From Saccoglossus kowalevskii (taxonomy: Eukaryota; Hemichordata; Enteropneusta; Harrimaniidae): a DNA stretch of 36,179 nucleotides. The translations under genes and the position numbers were made by a program. Under the pieces are notes generated by a model, which made no database searches, was not told where the DNA came from, and saw nothing but the letters and a program-made list of their open reading frames with translations. The first letter of the stretch is position 1. The number at the start of each line of letters is the position of its first letter. The DNA is taken from assembly GCF_000003605.2 (NCBI RefSeq), contig NW_003137278.1:1-36179 (forward strand), written 5' to 3'. Below are positions 24,483 to 35,474 of this stretch, in pieces.

Positions 24483-24752
24483 TTCCCATGTATTGTCTTC
24501 AGTATTACCTGTCTGGCCACCCTCACTTTCTCGTGTATTGTCTTCAGTATTACCTGTCTGGCCACCCTCACTTTCCCATGTATTGTCTTCAGTATTACCT
24601 GTCTGGCCACCCTTGCCTTCCCATGTATTGTCTTCAGTATTACCTGTCTGGCCACCCTCACTTTCTCGTGTATTGTCTTCAGTATTACCTGTCTGGCCAC
24701 CCTCACTTTCCCATGTATTGTCTTCAGTATTACCTGTCTGGCCACCCTTGCC
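24483..24752. repeat. 135-bp (three-unit) tandem duplication, second instance
   Basis: Bases 24,483-24,617 and 24,618-24,752 repeat the same trio seen duplicated at 13,231. Together with the shared neighbours this suggests the expanded form was itself copied as part of a bigger block, although independent slippage at the same spot cannot be excluded. Confidence 0.9.
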
Positions 24753-27046
24753 TTCCCATGTATTGTCTTCAGTATTACCTGTCTGGCCACCCTCGCCTTG
24801 TCATGTATTGTCTTCAGTATTACCTGTCTGGCCACCCTCACTTTCCCATGTATTGTCTTCAGTATTACCTGTCTGGCCAGCCTCGCCTTCCCATGTATTG
24901 TCTTCAGTATTACCAGTCTGGCCACCCTCGCCTTCCCATGTATTGTCTTCAGTATTACCTGTCTGGCCAGCCTCGCCTTCCCATGTATTGTCTTCAGTGT
25001 TACCTATCTGGCCACCCTCGCCTTCTCATGTATTGTCTTCAGTATTATCAGTCTGGCCACCCTCACTTTCCCATGTATTGTCTTCAGTATTACCTGTCTG
25101 GCCCACCCTCGCCTTCCCATGTATTGTCTTCAGTTTTACCTGTCTGGCCACCCTCGCTTCTCATGTATTGTCTTCAGTATTACCTGTCTGGCCAGCCTCG
25201 CCTTCTCATGTATTGTCTTCAGTGTCACCTGTCTGGTCACCCTCACTTTCCCATGTATTGTCTTCAGTATTACCTGTCTGGCCACCCTCGCCTTCTCATG
25301 TATTTTCTTCAGTATCACCTGTCTTGCCACACTCGCCTTCTCATGTATTGTCTTCAGTATTACCTGTCTGGCCACCCTCGCCTTCCCATGTATTGTCTTC
25401 AGTGTCACCTGTCTGGCCACCCTCGCCTTCTCATATATTGTCTTCAGTATTACCTATCTGGCCACCCTCGCCTTCTCATATATTGTCTTCAGTATTACCT
25501 GTCTGGCCACCAACGCCTTCCCATGTATTGTCTTCAGTGCCACCTGTCTGGCCACCCTCGCCTTCCCATGTAGTGTCTTCAGTATTACTTGTCTGGCCAG
25601 CATCGCCTTCTCATGTATTGTCGTCAGTATTACCTGTCTGGCCACCTCGCCTTCCCATGTATTGTCTTCAGTATTACCTGTCTGGCCACCCTCACTTTCC
25701 CATGTATTGTCTTCAGTATTTCCTGTCTGGCCACCCTCGCCTTCCCATGTATTGTCTTCAGTATTACCTGTCTGGCCACCCTCGCCTTCTCATGTGTTGT
25801 CTTCACTGTCACCTGTCTGGTCACCCTCACTTTCCCATGTATTGTCTTCAGTATTACCTGTCTGGCCACCCTCACTTTCCCATGTATTGTCTTCAGTATT
25901 ACCTGTCTGGCCAGCCTCGCCTTCCCATGTATTGTCTTCAGTATTACCTGTCTGGCCAGCCCCGCCTTCTCATGTATTGTCTTCAGTATTACCTGTCTGG
26001 CCACCCTCACTTTCCCATGTATTGTCTTCAGTATTACCTGTCTGGCCAGCCTCGCCTTCCCATGTATTGTCTTCAGTATTACCTGTCTGGCCACCCTCGC
26101 CTTCCCATGTATTGTCTTCAGTATTACCTGTCTGGCCAGCCTCGCCTTCCCATGTATTGTCTTCAGTGTTACCTATCTGGCCACCCTCGCCTTCTCATGT
26201 ATTGTCTTCAGTATTACCTGTCTGGCCAGCCTCGCCTTCTCATGTATTGTCTTCAGTGTCACCTATCTGGCCACCATCGCCTTCCCATGTATTGTCTTCA
26301 GTATTACCTGTCTGGCCACCCTCGCCTTCCCATGTATTGTTTTCAGTGTCACCTGTCTGGCCAACCTCGCCTTCCCATGTATTGTCTTCAGTATTACCTG
26401 TCTGGCCACCCTCACTTTCCCATGTATTGTCTTCAGTATTACCTGTCTGGCCAGCCTCGCCTTCCCATGTATTGTCTTCAGTATTACCTGACTGGTCACC
26501 CCCGCCTTCTCATGTATTGTCTTCAGTATTACCTGTCTGGCCACCCTCACTTTCCCATGTATTGTCTTCAGTATTACCTTTCTCGCCAGCCACGCCTTCC
26601 CATGTATTGTCTTCAGTATTACATGTCTGGCCACCCACGCCTTCTCATGTATTGTCTTCAGTATTACCTGTCTGGCCAGCCTCGCCTTCCCATGTATTGT
26701 ATTCAGTATTACCTGTCTGGCCACACTCGCCTTCTCATGTATTGTCTTCAGTATTACCTGTCTGGCCACCCTCGCCTTCCCATGTATTGTCTTCAGTGTA
26801 ACCTGTCTGGCCACCCTCGCCTTCTCATATATTGTCTTCAGTATTACCTGTCTGGCCACCCTCGCCTTCCCATGTATTGTCTTCAGTGCCACCTGTCTGG
26901 CCACCCTCGCCTTCCCATGTAGTGTCTTCAGTATTACTTGACTGGCCAGCATCGCCTTCTCATGTATTGTCTTCAGTATTACCTGTCTGGCCACCCTCGC
27001 CTTCCCATGTATTGTCTTCAGTATTACCTGTCTGGCCACCCTCGCC

Positions 27047-27586
27047 TTCCCATGTATTTTATTCAGTATTACCTATCTGGCCACCATCGCCTTTCCATGT
27101 ATTGTCTTCAGTATTATCTGTCTGGCCACCCTCGCCTTCCCATGTATTGTCTTCAGTGTCACCTGTCTGGCCACCCTCGCCTTCCCATGTATTGTCTTCA
27201 GTGTCACCTAACTGGCCATACTCACTTTCCCATGTATTGTCTTCAGTATTACCTGTCTGGCCACCCTCACTTTCTCGTGTATTGTCTTCAGTATTACCTG
27301 TCTGGCCACCCTCGCCTTCCCATGTATTTTATTCAGTATTACCTATCTGGCCACCATCGCCTTTCCATGTATTGTCTTCAGTATTATCTGTCTGGCCACC
27401 CTCGCCTTCCCATGTATTGTCTTCAGTGTCACCTGTCTGGCCACCCTCGCCTTCCCATGTATTGTCTTCAGTGTCACCTAACTGGCCATACTCACTTTCC
27501 CATGTATTGTCTTCAGTATTACCTGTCTGGCCACCCTCACTTTCTCGTGTATTGTCTTCAGTATTACCTGTCTGGCCACCCTCACT
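27047..27586. repeat. 270-bp (six-unit) tandem duplication containing P and T units
   Basis: Bases 27,047-27,316 and 27,317-27,586 both run P unit, ATTATCTG unit, GTGTCACC unit, T unit (27,182 and 27,452), plain CACT unit and TCTCGTG unit. They appear identical until the last bases of the sixth unit (CTCGCC against CTCACT). Only the second copy continues into the B module at 27,677. Confidence 0.93.
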
Positions 27587-29026
27587 TTCCCATGTATTGT
27601 CTTCAGTATTACCTGTCTGGCCACCCTTGCCTTCCCATGTATTGTCTTCAGTATTACCTGTCTGGCCACCCTCGCCTTGTCATGTATTGTCTTCAGTATT
27701 ACCTGTCTGGCCACCCTCACTTTCCCATGTATTGTCTTCAGTATTACCTGTCTGGCCAGCCTCGCCTTCCCATGTATTGTCTTCAGTATTACCAGTCTGG
27801 CCACCCTCGCCTTCTCATGTATTGTCTTCAGTATTACCTGTCTGGCCACCCTCACTTTTCCATGTATTGTCTTCAGTATTACCTGTCTGGCCAGCCTCGC
27901 CTTCCCATGTATTGTCTTCAGTATTACCTGTCTGGCCACCCTCGCCTTCTCATGTATTGTCTTCAGTATTACCTGTCTGGCCAGCCTCGCCTTCTCATGT
28001 ATTGTCTTCAGTGTCACCTGTCTGGTCACCCTCACTTTCCCATGTATTGTCTTCAGTATTACCTGTCTGGCCACCCTCGCCTTCTCATGTATTGTCTTCA
28101 GTATTACCTGTCTTGCCACCCTCGCCTTCTCATGCATTGTCTTCAGTATTACCTGTCTGGCCACCCACGCCTTCTCATGTATTGTCTTCAGTATTACCTG
28201 TCTTGCCACCCTCGCCTTCTCATGTATTGTATTCAGTATTACCTGTCTGGCCACACTCGCCTTCTCATGTATTGTCTTCAGTATTACCTGTCTGGCCACC
28301 CTCACTTTCCCATGTATTGTCTTCAGTGTCACTTGTCTGGCCACCCTCGCCATCCCATGTATTGTCTTCAGTATTACCTGTCTGGCCACCCTCGCCTTCC
28401 CATGTATTATCTTCAGTATTACCTATCTGGCCACCCTCGCCTTCCCATGTATTATCTTCAGCATTACCTATCTGGCCACCCTCGCCTTCCCATGTATTGT
28501 CTTCAGTATTACCTGTCTGGCCACCCTCGCCTTCCCATGTATTGTCTTCAGTATTACCTATCTGGCCACCCTCGCATTTCCATGTATTGTCTTCAGTATT
28601 ACCTGTCTGGCCATCCTCGCCTTTCCATGTATTGTCTTCAGTGTTACCTATCTGGCCACTCTCGCCTTCTCATGTATTGTCTTCAGTATTACCTGTCTGG
28701 CCACCCTCACTTTCCCATGTATAGTCTTCAGTATTACCTGTCTGGCCAGCCTCGCCTTCCCATGTATTGTCTTCAGTATTACCTGTCTGGCCACCCTCGC
28801 CTTCCCATGTATTGTCTTCAGTATTACCTGTCTGGCCAGCCTCGCCTTCTCATGTATTGTCTTCAGTATTGCCTGGCTCGCCAGCCTCGCCTTCTCATGT
28901 ATTTTCTTCAGTGTCACCTGTCTGGCCACCCTCGCCTTCCCATGTATTGTCTTCAGTATTACCTGTCTGGCCACCCTTGCCTTCCCATGTATTGTCTTCA
29001 GTATTACCTGTCTGGCCACCCTCGCC

Positions 29027-29658
29027 TTGTCATGTATTGTCTTCAGTATTACCTGTCTGGCCACCCTCACTATCCCATGTATTGTCTTCAGTATTACCTG
29101 TCTGGCCAGCCTCGCCTTCCCATGTATTGTCTTCAGTATTACCAGTCTGGCCACCTTCGCCTTCCCATGTATTGTCTTCAGTATTACCTGTCTGGCCAGC
29201 CTCGCCTTCCCATGTATTGTCTTCAGTGTTACCTATCTGGCCACCCTCGCCTTCTCATGTATTGTCTTCAGTATTACCTGTCTGGCCACCCTCACTTTCA
29301 CATGTATTGTCTTCAGTATTACCTGTCTGGCCAGCCTCGCCTTCCCTTGTATTGTCTTCAGTTTTACCTGTCTGGCCACCCTCGCCTTCTCATGTATTGT
29401 CTTCAGTATTACCTGTCTGGCCAGCCTCGCCTTCTCATGTATTGTCTTCAGTGTCACCTGTCTGGTCACCCTCAGTTTCCCATGTATTGTCTTCAGTATT
29501 ACCTGTCTGGCCACCCTCGCCTTCTCATGTATTTTCTTCAGTATCACCTGTCTTGCCACCCTCGCCTTCTCATGTATTGTCTTCAGTATTACATGTCTGG
29601 CCAAACACGCCTTCTCATGTATTCTCTTCAGTATTACCTGTCTTGCCACCCTCGCCTT
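29027..29658. repeat. About 630-bp block, copy 2 (partner 7,379-8,010)
   Basis: This is the second copy of the block above, about 21.6 kb away. It lacks the upstream T unit that usually precedes B by five units. Immediately upstream is the TATAG cassette (28,712), so the left edge joins two block types that are not adjacent elsewhere. After the match ends, the sequence continues into the TGTATTGTATTCAG and CATATATTG series typical of the 30-unit repeat. Confidence 0.85.
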
Positions 29659-30917
29659 CTCATGTATTGTATTCAGTATTACCTGTCTGGCCACACTCGC
29701 CTTCTCATGTATTGTCTTCAGTATTACCTGTCTGGCCACCCTCGCCTTCCCATGTATTGTCTTCAGTGTCACCTGTCTGGCCACCCTCGCCTTCTCATAT
29801 ATTGTCTTCAGTATTACCTATCTGGCCACCCTCGCCTTCTCATATATTGTCTTCAGTATTACCTGTCTGGCCACCCTCGCCTTCCCATGTATTGTCTTCA
29901 GTGCCACCTGTCTGGCCACCCTCGCCTTCCCATGTAGCGTCTTCAGTATTACTTGTCTGGCCAGCATCGCCTTCTCATGTATTGTCTTCAGTATTACCTG
30001 TCTGGCCACCCTCACTTTCCCATGTATTGTCTTCAGTGTCACTTGTCTGGCCACCCTCGCCATCCCATGTATTGTCTTCAGTATTACCTGTCTGGCCACC
30101 CTCGCCTTCCCATGTATTATCTTCAGTATTACCTATCTGGCCACCCTCGCCTTCCCATGTATTATCTTCAGCATTACCTATCTGGCCACCCTCGCCTTCC
30201 CATGTATTGTCTTCAGTATTACCTGTCTGGCCACCCTCGCCTTCCCATGTATTGTCTTCAGTATTACCTGTCTGGCTACCCTCGCCTTCTCATGTATTGT
30301 CTTCAGTGTCACCTGTCTGGTCACCCTCAGTTTCCCATGTATTGTCTTCAGTATTACCTGTCTGGCCACCCTCACTTTCCCATGTATTGTCTTCAGTATT
30401 ACCTGTCAGGCCACCCTCGCCTTCTCATGTATTGTCTTCAGTGTCACCTGTCTGGCCACCCTCACTTTCCCATGTATTGTCTTCAGTATTACCTGTCTGG
30501 CCACCCTCACTTTCCCATGTATTGTCTTCAGTATTACCTGTCTGGCCACCCTCGCCTTCTCATGTATTGTCTTCAGTGTCACCTGTCTGGCCACCCTCGC
30601 CTTCCCATGTATTTTATTCAGTATTACCTATCTGGGCACCATCGCATTTCCATGTATTGTCTTCAGTATTACCTGTCTGGCCATCCTCCGCTTTCTCATG
30701 TATTGTCTTCAGTATTACCTGTCTGGCCACTTTCGACTTCTCATGTATTGTCTTCAGTATTACCTGTCTGGCCACCCTCACTTTCCCATGTATTGTCTTC
30801 AGTATTACCTGTCTGGCCACCCTTGCTTTCCCATGTATTGTCTTCAGTATTACCTGTCTGGCCACCCTCGCCTTCTCATGTATTGTCTTCAGTATTACCT
30901 GTCTGGCCACCCTCACT

Positions 30918-31327
30918 TTCCCATGTATTTATTGTCTTCAGTATTACCTGTCTGGCCACCCTCGCCTTCCTATGTATTGTCTTCAGTATTACCTGTCTGG
31001 CCACCCTCGCCTTCCCATGTATTGTCTTCAGTATTACCTGTCTGGCCATCCTCGCCTTCCCATGTATTATCTTCAGTGTTACCTATCTGGCCACTCTCGC
31101 CTTCTCATGTATTGTCTTCAGTATTACCTGTCTGGCCACCCTCACTTTCCCATGTATAGTCTTCGGTATTACCTGTCTGGCCAGCCTCGCCCTCCCATGT
31201 ATTGTCTTCAGTATTACCTGTCTGGCCACCCTCGCCTTCCCATGTATTGTCTTCAGTATTACCTGTCTGGCCAGCCTCGCCTTCTCATGTATTGTCTTCA
31301 GTATTGCCTGTCTGGCCAGCCTCTTCT
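30918..31327. repeat. About 410-bp block, sister of 34,300-34,709
   Basis: This block shares with 34,300-34,709 (offset 3,382 bp) the 4-bp insertion unit, a TATTATCTTCAGTGTTACC unit, the TATAG unit with GTCTTCGG, and a unit beginning CTCCCATG. The last three are not seen together elsewhere, so these two are each other's closest copies. Differences include TTCCTATG at 30,967 and CCTGTCTGG in place of CCTGGCTGG near 31,305. Confidence 0.85.
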
Positions 31328-34299
31328 TCTCATGTATTTTCTTCAGTGTCACCTGTCTGGTCACCCTCACTTTCCCATGTATTGTCTTCAGTATTACCTG
31401 TCTGGCCACCCTCGCCTTCTCATGTATTGTCTTCAGTATTACCTGTCTGGTCAGCCTCGCCTTCTCATGTATTGTCTTCAGTATTACCTGTCTGGCCACC
31501 CTCGCTTTCTCATGTATTGTCTTCAGTATCACCTGTATGGCCACCCTCGCTTTCTCATGTATTGTCTTCAGTATTACCTGTCTGGCCACCCCTCGCCTTC
31601 TCATGTATTTTCTTCAGTATCACTGACTTGCCACCCTCGCCTTCTCATGTATTGTCTTCAGTATTACATGTCTGGCCACCCACGCCTTTCTCATGTATTG
31701 TATTCAGTATTACCTGTCTGGCCACACTCGCCTTCTCATGTATTGTCTTCAGTATTACCTGTCTGGCCACCCTCGCCTTCCCATGTATTGTCTTCAGTGT
31801 CACCTGTCTGGCCACCCTCGCCTTCTCATATATTGTCTTCAGTATTACCTATCTGGCCACCCTCGCCTTCTCATATATTGTCTTCAGTATTACCTGTCTG
31901 GCCACCCACGCCTTCCCATGTATTGTCTTCAGTGCCACCTGTCTGGCCACCCTCGCCTTCCCATGTAGTGTCTTCAGTATTACCTGTCTGGCCAGCCTCG
32001 CCTTCCCATGTATTGTCTTCAGTATTACCTCTCTGGCCAGCCTCGCCTTCCCATGTATTGTCTTCAGTATTACCTGTCTGGCCATCCTCGCCTTTCCATG
32101 TATTGTCTTCAGTGTTACCTATCTGGCCACTCTCGCCTTCTCATGTATTGTCTTCAGTATTACCTGTCTGGCCACCCTCACTTTCCCATGTATAGTCTTC
32201 AGTATTACCTGTCTGGCCAGCCTCGCCTTCCCATGTATTGTCTTCAGTATTACCTGTCTGGCCACCCTCGCCTTCCCATGTATTGTCTTCAGTATTACCT
32301 GTCTGGCCAGCCTCGCCTTCTCATGTATTGTCTTCAGTATTGCCTGGCTGGCCAGCCTCGCCTTCTCATGTATTTTCTTCAGTGTCACCTGTCTGGCCAC
32401 CCTCGCCTTCCCATGTATTATCTTCAGTATTACCTATCTGGCCACCCTCGCCTTCCCATGTATTGTCTTCAGTATTACCTGTCTGGCCAGCTTCGCCTTC
32501 TCATGTATTATCTTCAGTATTACCTATCTGGCCACCCTCGCCTTCCCATGTATTGTCTTCAGTATTACCTGTCTGGCCACCCTCGCCTTCCCATGTATTG
32601 TCTTCAGTATTACCTGTCTGGCTACCCTCGCCTTCTCATGTATTGTCTTCAGTGTCACCTGTCTGGTCACCCTCAGTTTCCCATGTATTGTCTTCAGTAT
32701 TACCTGTCTGGCCACCCTCACTTTCCCATGTATTGTCTTCAGTATTACCTGTCAGGCCACCCTCGCCTTCTCATGTATTGTCTTCAGTGTCACCTGTCTG
32801 GCCACCCTCACTTTCCCATGTATTGTCTTCAGTATTACCTGTCCGGCCACCCTCACTTTCCCATGTATTGTCTTCAGTATTACCTGTCTGGCCACCCTCG
32901 CCTTCTCATGTATTGTCTTCAGTGTCACCTGTCTGGCCACCCTCGCCTTCCCATGTATTTTATTCAGTATTACCTGTCTGGGCAGCCTCGCCTTCTCATG
33001 TATTGTCTTCAGTATTACCTATCTGGGCACCATCGCATTTCCATGTAATTGTCTTCAGTATTATCTGTCTGGGCCACCCTCGCCTTCCCATGTATTGTCT
33101 TCAGTATTACCTGTCTGGCCAGCCTCGCCTTCCCATGTATTGTCTTCAGTGTTACCTATCTGGCCACCCTCGCCTTCTCATGTATTGTCTTCAGTATTAC
33201 CTGTCTGGCCAGCCTCGCCTTCTCATGTATTGTCTTCAGTGTCACCTATCTGGCCACCATCGCCTTCCCATGTATTGTCTTCAGTATTACCTGTCTGGCC
33301 ACTCTCACTTTCCCATGTATTGTCTTTAGTATTACCTGTCTGGCCACCCTCGCCATCCCATGTATTGTCTTCAGTATTACCTGTCTGGCCACCCTCGCCT
33401 TCCCATGTATTGTCTTCAGTATTACCTGTCTGGCCACCCTCACTTTCCCATGTATTGTCTTCAGTATTACCTGTCTGGCCACCCTCGCCTTCCCATGTAT
33501 TGTCTTCAGTATTACCTGTCTGGCCACCCTCGCCTTCTCATGTGTTGTCTTCACTGTCACCTGTCTGGTCACCCTCACTTTCCCATGTATTGTCTTCAGT
33601 ATTACCTGTCTGGCCACCCTCACATTCCCATGTATTGTCTTCAGTATTACCTGTCTGGCCAGCCTCGCCTTCCCATGTATTGTCTTCAGTATTACCTGAC
33701 TGGTCACCCCCGCCTTCTCATGTATTGTCTTCAGTATTACCTGTCTGGCCACCCTCACTTTCCCATGTATTGTCTTCAGTATTACCTTTCTGGCCAGCCT
33801 CTCCTTCCCATGTATTGTCTTCAGTATTACCTGTCTGGCCACCCTCACCTTCCCATGTATTGTCTTCAGTATTACCTGTCTGGCCAGCCTCGCCTTCCCA
33901 TGTATTGTCTTCAGTATTACCTGTCTGGCCAGCCTCGCCTTCTCATGTATTGTCTTCAGTGTCACCTATCTGGCCACCATCGCCTTCCCATGTATTGTCT
34001 TCAGTATTATCTGTCAGGCCACCCTCGCCTTCCCATGTATTGTCTTCAGTATTACCTGTCTGGCCACCCTCACTTTCTCATGTATTGTCTTCAGTATTAC
34101 CTGTCTGGCCACCTTCGACTTCCCATGTATTGTCATCAGTATTACCTGTCTGGCCACCCTCACTTTCCCATGTATTGTCTTCAGTATTACCTGTCTGGCC
34201 ACCCTTGCTTTCCCATGTATTGTCTTCAGTATTACCTGTCTGGCCACCCTCGCCTTCTCATGTATTGTCTTCAGTATTACCTGTCTGGCCACCCTCACT

Positions 34300-34709
34300 T
34301 TCCCATGTATTTATTGTCTTCAGTATTACCTGTCTGGCCAGCCACGCCTTCCCATGTATTGTCTTCAGTATTACCTGTCTGGCCACCCTCGCCTTCCCAT
34401 GTATTGTCTTCAGTATTACCTGTCTGGCCATCCTCGCCTTCCCATGCATTATCTTCAGTGTTACCTATCTGGCCACTCTCGCCTTCTCATGTATTGTCTT
34501 CAGTATTACCTGTCTGGCCACCCTCACTTTCCCATGTATAGTCTTCGGTATTACCTGTCTGGCCAGCCTCGCCCTCCCATGTATTGTCTTCAGTATTACC
34601 TGTCTGGCCACCCTCGCCTTCCCATGTATTGTCTTCAGTATTACCTGTCTGGCCAGCCTCGCCTTCTCATGTATTGTCTTCAGTATTGCCTGGCTGGCCA
34701 GCCTCGCCT
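34300..34709. repeat. About 410-bp block, sister of 30,918-31,327
   Basis: This is the partner of the preceding entry. It carries the GTCTTCGG and CTCCCATG changes and a private CATGCATTATC at 34,439. Unlike its sister it is followed by the full TATAG-to-T order of the long higher-order block, so the sister at 30,918 appears to be the one interrupted after about 31,330. Confidence 0.83.
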
Positions 34710-35474
34710 TCTCATGTATTTTCTTCAGTGTCACCTGTCTGGCCACCCTCGCCTTCCCATGTATTATCTTCAGTATTACCTATCTGGCCACCCTCGCCTT
34801 CCCATGTATTGTCTTCAGTATTACCTGTCTGGCCTCCCTCGCCTTCCCATGTATTATTTTCAGTATTACCTATCTGGCCACCCTCGCCTTCCCATGTATT
34901 ATCTTCAGTATTACCTATCTGGCCACCCTCGCCTTCCAATGTATTGTCTTCAGTATTACCTGTCTGGCCACCCTCGCCTTCCCATGTATTGTCTTCAGTA
35001 TTACCTGTCTGGCTACCCTCGCCTTCTCATGTATTGTCTTCAGTGTCACCTGTCTGGTCACCCTCAGTTTCCCATGTATTGTCTTCAGTATTACCTGTCT
35101 GGCCACCCTCACTTTCCCATGTATTGTCTTCAGTATTACCTGTCAGGCCACCCTCGCCTTCTCATGTATTGTCTTCAGTGTCACCTCTCTGGCCACCCTC
35201 ACTTTCCCATGTATTGTCTTCAGTATTACCTGTCTGGCCACCCTCACTTTCCCATGTATTGTCTTCAGTATTACCTGTCTGGCCACCCTCGCCTTCTCAT
35301 GTATTGTCTTCAGTGTCACCTGTCTGGCCACCCTCGCCTTCCCATGTATTTTATTCAGTATTACCTATCTGGGCCACCCTCGCATTTCCATGTATTGTCT
35401 TCAGTATTATCTGTCTGGCCACCCTCGCCTTCCCATGTATTGTCTTCAGTGTCACCTGTCTGGCCACCCTCGCC
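34349..35474. repeat. Long higher-order block, copy 3 (shortened)
   Basis: This has the same order as the two copies above but is about four to five units shorter. It has GTCTTCGG in the TATAG unit (34,529) and CTCCCATG in the next but only one P unit (35,339). An extra G at 35,371-35,373 shifts the phase before the T unit at 35,475. Confidence 0.8.

Noticed and set aside
34712-34939. Minus-strand acidic repeat GQTGNTEDNTWEGEG as a plausible secreted or structural protein.
   Set aside because: It looks more protein-like than the other frames, but the very common TTCTCATG units turn its TGG into TGA, closing it every few units.
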